From Piscicola geometra (Eukaryota; Annelida; Clitellata; Hirudinida; Piscicolidae), in contig OX030964.1 in the NCBI GenBank assembly GCA_943735955.1, forward strand, positions 1,592,575 through 1,656,574: 64,000 nt of DNA. The letters run 5' to 3'. A program made the position numbers and the translations under genes. Within the stretch, counting starts at the first letter, position 1. Each line of letters begins with the position of its first letter. The notes below the pieces were generated by a model that saw only the letters and a list, made by a program, of their open reading frames with translations, was not told where the DNA came from and did no database searches. Positions 1-13,225 of the stretch are shown here, piece after piece.

Positions 1-3000
1 GAAGGAGGACGAGATGGACGAGATGAAGTTGTTGTTGATGTTGAGTATGTTGTTGGTGTTGTTGAGGTTCAGATTCAAAATGTTGTTGTTCTTAAGAATG
101 TTGTTGTTGTTGAAGATGTTGATGTTGCTGTTGTTGTTTGGATCGACAATTTGTTTGAGTTGTTTGAGAGTGGCAACGACAGAGTGAGTGGGTAGAGTGG
201 CAGTGATGAATTTTGTGGTTGTTGTTGTTGTTGCCGTTGTTGATAGTAGTAATGTGGTCGTTGCTGTTGTTGCCATAGAAACCGTTTTTGTAGCTGTTGT
301 GGTTGTTGCTGCAGTTTTTAGAGCGGCTTCTTTCGCCGCAGCTGCTCTGAAAAGCTGAAGAATAAAAAAGTATAAATTAAATACTTGCATTCAGCAGCCA
401 AAATTAGAATCTTTAAGCCCTTCATAACTACGGACCTGTTGCTGTTGTTGTTGTTGCAGTAGCTGCATCTGCTTGAGAACTTGCTGCAGCGACAGAGTGT
501 TGATGGTTTGTGATGGTGGCCTAGCAGTGCAGGTGCTGGTAGTAGTGCTCAAGTTTGAGTTCTTGGCGGAATGCTGCATGTTGAGGAGGAGTTTGAGTTG
601 TTGCGAGAGTGAGAGAGGAAGCACAAAGTGGGAAGAGAGGTTGTTTTGTTGCTGCACTGTTGTCGTTGTTGTTGTTGTTGTTGTTGTTGTTGTGGTTGTT
701 GTTGTTGCTAAAGTAGTTAGTACAATATTTTTGTTCGGATTTTGTTGTTGATGTTGTTGTTGGTGTTCTGACGTGACTGGCAGCTTGGCCTGCTCTTGAG
801 CGACAGCAGCCAAGCCACTCAAGCTGCAGGCCATGTTGAATTGCTGTTGCAGTTGTTGCAGCAGTTGTTGTGGTAGTGTTGCTTTAGTGTTTGCCAAAGC
901 TGGCTGTTGTTGTATTTGTTTATGTTGTTGCTGCAGTTGTTGCTGTTGATTCTGTTGTTGGTTGAGATTGGCTGTTAAGAGCTTAGTTAGTGCGCTGTTT
1001 TGGTTCAACTTTGGTTGGTTGTTGTTTTGAGTGGAAGAGAATTTATTAGCTTGTTGTTGTTGTTGTTGAGCTGCTGAAACTGCTGAAGCAATCCTTTGAG
1101 TCAGCTGGTTCAGCAGAAGTTGTTGTTGTGGTTTTTGTTGTTGTTGTTGGTTGGAGAGCTTAAGTTGTTGTGTGGTAAGAGCAAGTTGTTGTAGTGTGGC
1201 GGAGACCTGCTGGAAAAGAAGCTGTGTTTTTGGCGTGTTGGGAGAGATTGCGTTGTTGCAATTGCCTGCATTTTTGGTTGATGTAGTGTTATTGTTGTTG
1301 TTGTTGTTGTTGTTGTTATTGTTATTGTTATTGTTATTGTTGTTGTTGTTGTTGTTGTTGTTATTGTTGTTGTTGTGGTTGTTGTTAGTACTGGTATTAG
1401 TGGTTGGAGTTGTGTGGATCCCATTGTTTGGGTTTTTGATAGGAGAAATGTTTGGAGAATTAATAGTTTTAATGGTTTTAAGTATGTTTGTGTTGTTATT
1501 GTTGTTGTTGTTGTTGTTATTGTTGTTGTTGCTGATTTTGTTTATATTGTTGTTTGTGCTGATGAAGATTTTGTTGTTAGAGTTGTTGTTGAGGACGTTA
1601 GCAGACGTGGAAGAGTGTGGAGATAAGACGATAGACGGAGAGTTGATGGAGATGTTGTGTGTGCTGTTTGCTAGTTGAGACACGAGTTGTTGTAAATGTT
1701 GTTGCAGTTGTTGTAGCTGTAAAGTTGGTTTGTTCTGCTGTTGTTGTTGTTGTTGCAAAGCCTTCACAACACCCAGTTGTAAAAGCAAGTTGTTGCTGAA
1801 TTGGGGAGAGTGTTGTGGTCTAAAATTGTTGTTGTTTTCTTTGTTGGGGTTCAGCGGTGGTGATAACAATGTTTTTGGTGCTGTTGTTATTGTTTTTGAA
1901 AACTGCGTTGGTTGCACTGTTGAACTGTGAAGACTTGTTAAAACATCATTTACTGGGACTGGAGAGGTTGTAGCAGTTGTTGCAGTTGTTGTCGAGGCTG
2001 CTTGATTCACCAAAGTGTTCTGTGTTGATGTTACAACAACGTTTGAAGAGGCTGTGGCATCTTCCGATGCATTGAGATGCCCATGAACATCACTGCCACG
2101 AGCACCAACATTGCCGCAGTAGTCATTCTGAGATACGGCACCACTTTCCACTCCACCATTGCTCTCTGTTCTTCTATTGAGTTTCTCATCTTCTTCCTCT
2201 TTCTCTCCAGCAACCTCTTCATCTTCATCCTTCTCATCCACATCTTTTCTTTTTTTGCACTGCCCCGCACCCATCTGTTCCTCCAAGCAGATCTCCAGCT
2301 TCCCCAAGCCAGGGATCTCATCCTCAGAGTCCGAAGCTATTTCATTGTAGCTGACTAATGCAGCACCAGCATCCCCAGAAGAACCTACCAAATCATTATC
2401 ATCACCACTTTGTCCTGAACAGTCTTTGACACCTCCATCACCCTTGTCTTTCTCGTTGTTTGCTTCTGCAGTCCCATCATTTTCATCAAGTACGCCTCTG
2501 ATACTTTCACTCTCAACATCATTATCAGGGACTTCAGCCTCATTAAGAACATCATCAGCTGCACCAGCACCATCATCATCACCAGCACCCCTAACTTTAT
2601 CATCACCAGCACCACCACCACCATCATCATCACCAGCACCACCACCACCATTATCATCACCATCATCCTCCACATCATTATCATCGTCTTCAAAGCTATA
2701 AGTCTCCTCAACTTCTGTATGACAAAGCGGTGTTGTGGCAACAGTGTCAGCAAGTGCTGATGTAGCAAAAGTCGCAGTAGCTCCAGGATCATCATCATCA
2801 GCAAGGGAACAGAAGACGGAACTACTGGGAGCTGTGGCTCCATGTTCTCTCGCACCCAGGGCCACACTCGTGTTGTTGCCACCATCACATCCTTCATGCA
2901 TGCTTGCAACACTTACTTTACTTGCGTCATCATCAGCATCATCACCAATTCCACCACTGACATCATCACTGCCATTACCACTACCACTATTAATTCTATC

Positions 3001-4190
3001 ACTATCACCAGTAACAGTAGCAGCAGTAGTAGTAGTAGAAGTAGTATTAGTAGTAGCAGTAGTAGTAGTAGTAGTAGTAGAAGTAGAAGTAGCAGTAGTA
3101 GTAGTAGTACTAGTAGTAGTAGTAGCAGTAGAAGTAATAGTAGTAGTGTTAGTATTTTTAGCAGTAGTAGTAGTAGTAGTACTAGTAGTAGTAGCAGTAG
3201 TAGTAGTAGTAGTAGTAGTAGTACTAGTAGTAGTAGCAGTAGCAGTAGTAGTAGTAGTTGTAGTGTTACAAGCAATCGTCAAAGCAATCTTCGCCTTCTT
3301 AGCTTCGTGTTCATGCTCTCCTTCTTCACTGGGTCTCTTGAGGGGTGGCTTGGCCAGGGCTGTAGAGGCTTCCAAAGCCATGTCTGCCTCCTTGCAGAGG
3401 CTGCCGCTCATTTTTATTTCTTCAGCATCATCATCAGCACTGTCTAACTTTAATTCACCAGCATCATCATCAGCACTGTCTAACTTTAATTCACCAGCAT
3501 CATCATCAGCACTGTCTAACTTTAATTCACAAGCATCATCATCAGCATCCTTTCTTGAAAGTTCATCATCATTACCAGCACTGTTTCCACTTTTTTCAAC
3601 ACAACCTTCATTGCATCTTCCAATACTACCACCAACTTCTTGCTCATTCAAAATCATTTTGGCGTTATCTTGATTGCATTCAGGATCTTTTGCACATGAT
3701 CTTTTTCCGTTTCTGAGAGACATCTTGCCTGACAAGATGGCGGATGTGGAAATTTGTTTTGAGTTTCTTTTCAATCTTGGCAGTGTTGTCATTTTGCCAC
3801 TACTCTTTGAAGCCAGACTTTTAGTGAGTTTGGCCTTCCAGGCAGTTTTTTCATCGTCAACAATTTTGATCTCGGAATTTTCTCTGTGGTCTGGTAGTTT
3901 TTCGTTGTCAATAGTGATCTTTTTAAAATTGGTTTTACTATAACTTTTTCATATATTGTTATTGATGAACTTAATATTGATTTTTATAAAAGAAATCATT
4001 TACATTTGGAGTCAAATCTTCGTTTTTCCAGACCAGTCTGCATCCTACTGTGAGAAGTTGCATCGAAAAAATGGTAATCATCATCATAATCATCATCATT
4101 ATCATTATCATTACCCTCATCATCATCATCATGACCAACTCACGTCATCTGCCTGGTGACCTTACTGGCAACATCAGCAGCTCTGGACAT
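1..4190 (-). CDS. Very long Q/N/T-rich low-complexity protein, 5' part (runs off left edge)
   Basis: I do not recognise the family. Three exons join in phase on the minus strand: 4144-4190 (start ATG at 4188-4190, GTGAGT donor), 436-3937 and 1-354, which stays open to the window edge. This gives about 1,301 residues without a stop. The N-terminus is basic (MSRAADVASKVTRQM, then Lys-rich). It is followed by about four copies of a 12-residue acidic unit containing LDSADDD, a poly-Thr block, Asp/Gly-rich and Asp/Glu-rich acidic stretches, and long poly-Gln and poly-Asn runs. The third exon starts with an Ala-rich segment (LFRAAAAKEAA) and returns to Thr and Asn runs. No folded domain is visible. 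Such composition is typical of disordered nuclear or transcription-related proteins, but that is inference. Complex residues between the homopolymers and clean splice phasing argue that it is a gene and not just a repeat. Confidence 0.6.
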
Positions 4191-4260
4191 TCTGGTGATG
4201 AAAGGTAATAAGTATAACTAATACTACAATTATAGCTGAGGTTAAAACTATAATTAATAT

Positions 4261-5210
4261 TATAATAAAATGAATATTCTAATAAAATGAATATTATAAT
4301 AAAATGAATATTATAATAAAATGAATATTATAATAAAATGAATATTATAATAAAATGAATATTATAATAAAATGAATATTATAATAAAATGAATATTATA
4401 ATAAAATGATTATTATAATAAAATGAATATTATAATAAAATGAATATTATAATAAAATTAATATTATAATAAAACTAATATTATAATAAAATGAATATTA
4501 TAATAAAATTAATATTATAATAAAATTAATATTATAATAAAATTAATAATATAATAAAACTAATATTATAATAAAATTAATAATATAATAAAATTAATAA
4601 TATAATAAAATTAATTTTATAATAAAATTAACATTATAATAAAATTAATATTATAATAAAGTTAATATTATAATACAATTAATACTATAAGGAAATTAAT
4701 ATTATAATAAAGTTAATATTATAATAAACTTAATACTATGAAATTAATATTATAATGAAATTAATATTATAATAAAGTTAATATTATAATAAAATTAATA
4801 TTATAATAAAATTAATATTATAATAAAATTAATATTATAATAAAATTAATATTATAATAAAGTTGATATTATAATAAAATTAATATTATAATAAAATTAA
4901 TATTATAATAAAATTAATATTATAATAAAATTAATATTATAATAAAATTAATAGTATAATATAATTAATATTATAATAAAATTAATATTATAATGAAATT
5001 AATATAGGTATAAGTAATATTCTAATAAAATTAATATAAGTATAAGTAATTTTATAACAAAATTAATATAAGTATAAGGATTATTTTAACAAAATTAATA
5101 TAAGTATAAGTAATTTTATAACAAAATTAATATAAGTATAAGGATTATTTTAAAAAAATTAATATAAGTATAAGTAATATTGTGATAAAAGTAATATAAG
5201 TATAATTAAT
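4261..5210. repeat. AT-rich 15-16 bp tandem array
   Basis: A near-continuous array of a unit close to attataataaaatgaat drifts in the second half to attataataaaattaat and then to ataagtataagtaat. The array begins about 70 bp upstream of the start codon of the Q/N/T-rich gene, so it occupies that gene's promoter-side DNA. Confidence 0.9.
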
Positions 5211-5214
5211 AATT

Positions 5215-5460
5215 GGGAAGCGGGGATGGCTTAGATGGTGGACGTCGGACTTGCAACTTAAAGATCGCCAGTTCGAATCCCTGACCAGCAACCGTGAACT
5301 ATCATATACCTAGTGCATATGAGGCGGTGTTTGCGACGTATGCATTGAGAGATGTGTACGTCGTGTGGAGTGGCGTCTCTGACGCATAAGAACCATGGTT
5401 TTCAGAACCATTGTAACATGGCCTGCGTCTGTCAGGCTATTAATAATACAGACCATAAAA
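5215..5460 (+). mobile_element. tRNA-derived SINE
   Basis: A tRNA-like head has an A-box-like segment (tggcttagatggtgg, about 5227) and a near-perfect B box (gttcgaatccc, about 5271-5281) at the right spacing. An unrelated body of about 150 bp follows, then an A-rich end (ccataaaaaaatata). The acceptor ends do not pair, so this is not a functional tRNA. The array on the left ends where it begins. Confidence 0.7.
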
Positions 5461-5669
5461 AAATATAGTTGTAATTATTGCAATTATATAATTTACCTTG
5501 AGTTTTCTCTCTCCGCTGGAGCTATGAGGAGGCAGAGAAGGTGATTTTGTAATATAACAAAATTGTGATGATGATGATGATAATTGTTTTTATTATTGTT
5601 TTTATTATTTGATTTATTATTATTAATTTAACTCACAAATGGATGGTGTACTCTTGTTGTGTTTCATGC

Positions 5670-5990
5670 TTCGTAGGTTGTTGCTGTGTTGTCTGTTGTA
5701 GTTGTTGCTGTGTTGTCTGTTGTAGTTGTCTGTTGTAGTTGTTGCTGTGTTGTCTGTTGTAGTTGTCTGTTGTAGTTGTTGCTGTGTTGTCTGTTATAGT
5801 TGTTGTTGTGTTGTCTGTTGTAGTTGTTGCTGTTTTGTCTGTTGTAGTTGCCTGTTGTAGTTGTTGTTGTGTTGTCTGTTGTAGTTGTTGTTGTGTTGTC
5901 TGTTGTAGTTGTTGCTGTTTTGTCTGTTGTAGTTGTTGCTGTGTTGTCTGTTGTAGTTGTTGCTGTGTTGTCTGTTGTAGTTGTTGAGAC
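5670..5990 (+). repeat. TG-rich minisatellite, about 21-22 bp unit
   Basis: Units resembling gttgctgtgttgtctgttgta are repeated with small length changes. Apparent open frames across it are Val/Cys-rich translations of the repeat and are not genes. Confidence 0.85.
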
Positions 5991-8900
5991 TATTTATAAT
6001 AGGGAAGATGATGACAATGAAGATGAAAATAAAATGGTGATGATGAGAGTGAAGAAGATGCTGATGATGCTGCTGATGATGATGCTAAGGATGCTGACTC
6101 AAAAAGCACACAAAAGTTTGTGCCGTCTCACTGCAACTAGCGGCAGCACACCACCCAGCAACCACTCTAGTGCCCATGCACTCAACCACACACGCACACA
6201 TGCACACACGCATCAGCACAAAAAATATAGAAAATATAGGGTGTGTGCGTGTTTCATGTACATGTGGGTTTGTGTGTGAGGGAGGATATATGTGTGTTTT
6301 CGTACATCTAGGTGTCTGTGTGTCTGTTCGTGTGTGTTTAAATATGTGTGAGTTTAGTTTTGTTCGGATGTGTGCTTGTGAGGCAAGCAATGAAGTAGTA
6401 AAACACCTGTTCTCTGTAGCTGCCTACAAGTTCAACTAGTGAAACAGTAGGGGTGAGGGTGAAGATGAAGATGGTGGTGATGTTAGTGATGATGATGGTG
6501 ATGATGTTAGTGATGATAGTGATGTTAATGATGATGGTGATGTTAGTGAGGTTAATAATGATGGTGATGATGATGACAATATTGATAATGGTGTTGATAA
6601 CGATTGTAAGGAACGAAATGTTTGGTGAGTAGATGCAGTAAATAAAAGGGTAATGATTATTTTTGTCACACACATACACCTTACACACACAAACACACAC
6701 ACACACACGAACACACACTTACACATTACACACACAAACACATACACACACACACAAGATTTTGTATAGCGTCTACTTTTGTCACTCTGACTACTGTAGG
6801 CTGTCTTTTGTTCACTTTGTCAACGGAAACTCAGCGTCAGGCTTGCAAGAGCCTAGAAAGATCGTAGAGGAAGAGAGAGAGAGGGTGGAAAAAAAGAGAA
6901 AGTGAAGAAAGAGAGTGTTAGTTAGGAAAAAAGTTGGTAACTTTGTTTTAATTGTGGTCTCAGCAGCTGGCATTTAAATGTAAACTTTTTCAAGGCTTTT
7001 GGAAGTCTTCAAAGGAAAAGTTGTGAAGGCACAACAGCATCTCATTATGACAGGCAAGTGACAAGTGACATAACTTACAAAACTGGCACTTGACTAACAA
7101 AGCTATTAGAAATTTCGATAACAAGAACTAACGTGAAAAAGAACCAAAACTAACCAAGAATAACTTGCTCTTGCAGTTCTGATCTTCCTGAGTGGCCTGT
7201 GAAACAGAGCGTGTTGGAGCGGTATTGGAGCGGTGCTTGTGCTCTTTGCTGGAGAAACTTTTCCAAAACACTGAAATCAACCTGAAATGTTCCACAGTCT
7301 CAGTAGCTGTGTGTCCGAAACGACTGGAGGTCGTTAGAAACCACAGCTCAGCAATTTAATTAAAACAACAGCTGGACATCTTAATGAATTGTTTCTAAAA
7401 CAAGAGTTCAACAATGGAATAGTTTTGAAACAATTGAGAAGTGTTGTCAACAATGGCAGCAACATTCACTGAAGCAGTCTGCAACAGCGCAAGCAAACTC
7501 CTGCAGTCTCCACAGCAATCCACCGTCTTCACTACTTCCCTCCCTCCCTTCCTCCACATCTCTCTGCTGCTTCTACCCTTCCCTCCCTGCCTCTCCTCTC
7601 TCTCCCTCTTCCACACACCCTCTCTTTCCCTCTCTCTCTCTCTTTTCTTGTCGCTGTCTTAATCTCAGTTCTGCTCACTCTTCCTTTGCTCTGCGACGAC
7701 AATAACATTAATATTCATGCATTTATAATCACCTCATGCATATTCATTAATTAAAATTCAAATGGTGTTATAATGATGAAGATGAAAAGATATAGTTTAA
7801 GTAGTGGCAGAGTGCTAAAAAGTGTATTACTATTATTATATTTATTAATATTATTAATATTTATTATTATCATTATTTTTATTTTTATTATAAAAGCGAT
7901 AGCAATAGCAATGTGAGCAAGCTTCAGGCGTGCAGCATTGTGAAACAATGGCTCTTATGATGACTCTTCCGTGATAGTATCATCATCAGCATCATTATCA
8001 TCATCATCATCAGTATCATCATCATCATCATCAACATTATCATCATCTTTAAGATCATCATCATCAGCATTATTATTGTTTTTAACAGTTTGACAATCGT
8101 TTCCTGAAATAATGTATTATTATTATATTGTTATTGGGTAACAAAAAGTTTCTTTGCGTAATAACTTGGTTGACTCGTGCCACACTGTTTCCCACTGATA
8201 CTTTTGTCAAACACACATAAATACACACAGAAACAAACACACACACACACACACAGACACACACACAGAGACACAACTACACAGAAACAAACAGGCGCAT
8301 GAGCACACATACAAACACACACACACAAGTAAGTGATGTGAGGTCTTATGGATGGATGTTCCAGGAGTTTTCAGGGCTGCGGAGGCTTGGTGTGAGGCAG
8401 GAAGGCATTGTGGAGGACGAAGTTGCATCGAACTGCTCGAAGAACGAGTGCTTGAGTGACGATCGTATGTTTGCCTTCGAGAACGCCTTCCAATGCAAGA
8501 ATGCTGCATGCAACTTGCTTCCAATCAATACTCCGCAAACTACAGCTTCCCCCTCTCTCCCTCGACCTCTCTCTCTTTATGCCACTTCCGTTCCTGTTTT
8601 TATTTATTTATGTTTTTTGTGGTTCATTTTCAAGATTATTAACAATTGAAATGTGAATAGTATCAGGTCTCCCATGAGTAAATCCCATTGTCATCACCTT
8701 CCTTCCACTCCTCTATTCACTTCCCTTCTTTTATTTATCTACACTACAGTTTTTCATTGTCCTCACCATAATCCTTCCATTCATCTACATTAAACCCTTC
8801 CATCCATTCACCTCACTCAGCCTCTGATGTATTCCTGCTTTTTAGAGCGTATAGCGTATAAATCTATGAGCATGAAGGCATCAAACAACTGCTTGTGTGC
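5991..8900. other. Intergenic DNA with CA/TG, GAT and AT-rich tracts; no gene seen
   Basis: The stretch holds GAT-type triplets (about 6000-6100 and 6460-6600), CA/TG runs (6180-6360, 6665-6755, 8215-8335) and TCA triplets (7980-8070). A complex, non-repetitive block near 8340-8530 is open on both strands but has no recognisable domain. It could be an untranslated exon. Confidence 0.6.
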
Positions 8901-8980
8901 AGCTAATGGAAACAAAAGTCGCCAGCAGCAGCAGCAGCACATATGCAGTCACAAACTAGAAGACTAACATCACTGTTTTT

Positions 8981-9216
<236 letters not shown>

Positions 9217-9289
9217 ATCTATTATTTTCTTCTTATGCATTCGTTGGTACCGATGAAGTTTTTATTTGTGTCTCTGGCGCATGAGTAGA

Positions 9290-10200
9290 CGACAAACACT
9301 CTACCACTCCTACAACAACCACACAAACATCAACCACACTTCTACCACTAGCACAACTACACTTCCACCATTACCATACCTAAAACAAACGCACTAGCAC
9401 AACTATTACAACTACCCCTAGCGCAACAACACTACTAGTAATGCCAAAACTCTACTACCACCACTACCACAATCACATTACCATTTCTACTACAACTACA
9501 ATACTACCACAAAACCATTTTCACCATAACCAAACTACCACCTCTACAACTTACATCACCCCTCTAATATAACCACACTATTATTACTACGACAAACACA
9601 CTAGCACAACTACCATAATCCCTCTATCTTAACCTAGATTAACATTTTCACTACAACCTCACTACCTCTTTTACCACACTACCTCTTTTACCACAGACAC
9701 ACTACCACTTCTACCACAACCACAATACCACCACTACGACAATCACACTACCACAACCACATTTCACAAACAAACTACTAAAACCACTTTTACCACAACC
9801 ACAATACCACAACCACATCACTACAACCACATCACTCCAACCACATCACTACAACCACATCACTACAACCACATCACTACAACCACATCACTACAACCAC
9901 ATCACTACAACCAAATCACCACAGCCACATCACTACAACCACATCACCACAACCACATCACTACAACCACATCACTACAACCTCATCCCCACAACCACAT
10001 CACCACAACCACATCACTACAACCACATCACTACAACCACATCCCCACAACCACATCACCACAACCACATCACTACAACCTCATCCCCACAACCACATCA
10101 CCACAACCACATCACTACAACCACATCACTACAACCACATCCCCACAACCACATCACCACAACCACATCACTACAACCACATTACCACAACCACACTTTT
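9290..10200. repeat. ACC/CA-rich tract grading into a 15-bp minisatellite
   Basis: The first 500 bp is degenerate CTACCACAAC-type sequence. From about 9800 it becomes a regular unit close to cactacaaccacat with occasional ccccacaaccacat variants. Confidence 0.85.
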
Positions 10201-10339
10201 AAAACCATTCCGACAAAAACCACAATACCAGCTGTATTACATCGACTCTACCACCACTACCACGCAGATGTTTGAGTCACTTCGCAATTGAGAAAGCCTC
10301 ATAAAATGGCGAAACTTCATCGTCCAACCGAACCGCATG

Positions 10340-10440
10340 GCCTCTTTCCCCCTCCCTCACTGACCTCCCTCACTGACCTCCCTCACTGACCTCCCTCACT
10401 GACCTCCCTAACTGACCTCCCTCTCTCTCCCTCCCTCACT
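10340..10440. repeat. Short cctccctcactga tandem repeat
   Basis: About six imperfect copies of a 13-bp pyrimidine-rich unit. Confidence 0.8.
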
Positions 10441-10594
10441 TCACGAAAAGATCTCTTTGAGCAGCGTCACCAAAACTCCCAAAACATTTGAGAGGATGCC
10501 GGTCTTTAATACTTCTCCATCTTTCAGTCCTCCTGAGGCTCGGCTTCAACGGCCAGCTGGACGAGATCCGTATGTTCCAAAGTTGAAGGAAGTA

Positions 10595-11772
10595 TTAGCA
10601 ATGCCGGTCGATTTTTCCAACCTTAATAATATTTATAAAAAAATATTCAAAAATTAGAATATGATAAATGAAATTGAATGCTGTTAAATTTTTTTATTTA
10701 ATTTTGACCCGTTTAGAAGTTATGTCACTTTTAATGCTAACTTTTCATGCATCGAGTTACCATTGCATAGCGTTAAAAATATAGGCGGTGCGCACGGACC
10801 CGTGTGGAAGGCATAAAAGTATTATTTTTACTATAACTTGAGTTTTAAATAACTAAATTCATTCAAATTTTTAATTTATTTGTATTTTTCTAAAAAGAGA
10901 CACAACTTTTTTTGTTTAAATAATTTTTCTTACAAAAAACATAAGTTATAGCGTTTTGAAAGACATTATTTAGATTAAATAATATCGTTTTGCACAAATA
11001 AACGTTTATTGAGTAGAAACTTGTTATGTATATGTAATAAGAGTTTAAATATTTTATAAATTCACAATTTGTAAAAAAAAAAATTTTTTTAAACACTTTT
11101 AAAAGACTTTTCAACAGTTTATTCAACATTAAGACTTGTCAAAAACATTTGAGTCTTTTTAAACTTTTTTGCGAGTGAGTGGCTCTGAAAAGAGCCTTTT
11201 TGTATAAGGAAGAAAAGATAGTAATTATAAAGAATTAAAATGATAAAAATATTAAAAACATTATATATAACGGTGCGCCTTATAAGTGCTTTTCAAAGGT
11301 AAACTCACAGTCCACTCTATAAATTATTGTTATTTAATTAGTCTTTTTTTTCTTTTTAGCCTGATGCTCTTCAATCTGACTTGAGAGTGCTCCCCAAACC
11401 TGTCTTTCATGATTAATCTTTTTTTTCTCATGAGTTAAGCCGTTGAACCAATGTATCATTTTTTTAAATCAATTAATTTTTTCACTAGCGTAATAATTAA
11501 ATAAAAAGGTATACGAGGTGCCGTTGTTTAACAGCATTTCTTGAAATCCTATACTCTTTGTTTAAATCGTTTAATTTTAGATAAAAAAAAGTAAAATAAA
11601 TTATATAAATTAAATGCATTAAAAGGTTATTTCATTATCTTTTTTTTAATAATAATTTTATTTAGTTTCAAAATATCGTTACTTAAATAAAGGTACTTTA
11701 CATGTTGAAAATGACGTTTTTTGAAAAAACCCACTTTTAGCTCATTAACATAACGTCTACCGGCATTGCTAA
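10595..11772. mobile_element. Candidate DNA transposon bounded by inverted ttagcaatgccggt repeats
   Basis: The sequence ttagcaatgccggt begins at 10595, and its reverse complement ends at 11772. The flanks are ggaagta on the left and ggaagca on the right, a possible 7-bp target duplication with one mismatch. The 1.18 kb interior is AT-rich with no long coding frame, so it would be a non-autonomous element. Superfamily unknown. Confidence 0.45.
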
Positions 11773-12070
11773 GGAAGCATTCATCATAAAAGCTCTTCTA
11801 TGCAGCCTCTCACTGGACAGAAAGCAAGCTCCACCTTCTCGATGCAGAAGAGGCTGCCAATGAAAGAGTCAGTTTTGTGGTGTTTACACGGGCGTGATCG
11901 AATGTTGAACACGAGCGGCTGCTTGCATGCAGTGTTAACTGACAAACGAAGGAAGTTGTTGACCAGCGCCAGCAGCAGAATGAAGAGCAGAGACAACAAA
12001 TATAGATTCTTCTTAGATCCTAGAGTGTATAACCTTAATTTGTGTTTTAAATACTTTTAAAATCGTAATT

Positions 12071-12157
12071 TATATTTAGCGAAGAGTCTCGCTAAATAGC
12101 ATATCTTGATGTTATTTAGTGAGAAAATTTTAGCGTGAAAATTCACGCTAAAATTTT
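12071..12157. other. Two adjacent hairpins
   Basis: The first pairs atttagcga with tcgctaaat around a 6-nt loop (12074-12097). The second has perfect 15-nt arms (12124-12138 and 12143-12157) around a 4-nt loop. Both contain a TTAGCG/CGCTAA core, so they may be related terminal structures of one element. Confidence 0.7.
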
Positions 12158-12158
12158 A

Positions 12159-12216
12159 TTTTAGGGTAAGGTTAGGGTAAGGGTTAGGGTTAGGGTAAGG
12201 GTTAGGTTAGGGTAAA
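12159..12216 (+). repeat. Interstitial telomere-like TTAGGG repeats
   Basis: About nine imperfect copies of (a)gggtta and gggtaa begin immediately after the second hairpin. Non-telomeric DNA continues on both sides, so this is not a chromosome end in this window. Confidence 0.85.
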
Positions 12217-12699
12217 TACCATATGCAATAGTAATAAGACGACTTGAAGTCCGGTCCGAAAAAAACTTGTTAATTAATATATGCATATATGGGTTATGAC
12301 CACGCTTTTTATTCTCTATTATTTTAATATACAGAATTTTTATCGAGTAACAAAAACTGTTTTTTTCTGAATATCATTTGTTTAAAATTTAAAAATCATC
12401 ATATATTTATGAATTATTAAAATACAGATTTGTCTTTTTCTAACATTAAGAAGTAATTTATAATTTTACTAACTCTACCCTGCACCACCAGCTAATTTAG
12501 CTCTCTCCAGCAAACTAAAACATGGCTGAAAAGCACTTTTTTTGAAAACCGACTCAATTTGTTTTGCCATGTCAATGGGCTTCAGCAAACAAGAAACTAT
12601 TTATCGAAGAAGTAATGTTGAAGTTTGCCCTAGGAAAGTTTTTTTAAACATATACATATATTTTTTATATAAATCATTCATTTGCATATTATGGCATAT

Positions 12700-12990
12700 A
12701 ATAAAAATTTATTTAATTTTCGTTTCGAAAATAATTATAGTTTTTATTACAGTTTCGTTTTGGAAATAATTATAGTTTTTATTTTAATTTAGTTTTAAAA
12801 ATAAATTTATTTATTATTTTCGTTTTAGTTTTGAAAATAAATTTAGTTTTTATTTTAATTTAGTTTTAAAAATAAATTTATTTTTTATTTTCGTTTTAGT
12901 TTTGAAAATAAATTTAGTTTTTATTTTCGTTTTCGTGGAACGATTATTCAAAAATGTCGTTTTCGTTACGAAAATAACACTGGTTGACAC
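12700..12990. repeat. ttttagttttgaaaataaattta repeat; possible transposon end
   Basis: A T-rich unit with a TTTTCGTTTT core is repeated about six times and ends in ttacgaaaataacactgg. Read on the minus strand it starts with a cagtgttattttcg-type terminus, as some DNA transposons do. No coding region is associated. Confidence 0.6.
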
Positions 12991-13094
12991 ACCACATTAT
13001 TGAAATCTATTCAGAGTCCTCAGTTTCCCCAACACCATCATGGGAATTTTCAGAGAAGATCTACTTCTGACATTGAACATTTCTGTTGTTGTAG

Positions 13095-13225
13095 GCAGGA
13101 GCGGCGATCTGCTGCAAATCTTTGGTGGTTCCAACCCAGCATGGAGGATTTATTGGGGGTCCTGGGGTTCGGGTCCTCCCTCCCCTAACTTAAAAAAACA
13201 TTTTAAAATTATGTTTCGATAGGAA
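13095..13225 (-). mobile_element. Dispersed repeat family A, copy 1
   Basis: Contains gcggcgatctgctgcaaatc, then an acccagcatgga block, a ggtcctggggtt block, and a tail cttaaaaaaacattttaaaa. The same blocks in the same order recur in the opposite orientation at about 43240-43330 and 48745-48840. Confidence 0.7.

Noticed and set aside
5215..5290. A functional tRNA gene
   Set aside because: Acceptor-stem ends do not pair and a long SINE body follows.
8346..8530. A short coding exon in complex sequence
   Set aside because: Open on both strands but no domain, no consistent splice partner and no match to neighbouring genes.
10457..10657. A 66-residue gene
   Set aside because: No recognisable family, and its end overlaps the left terminus of the TIR candidate; more likely chance.
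12159..12216. A chromosome end (telomere)
   Set aside because: Only about 55 bp of degenerate repeat, with complex DNA on both sides.
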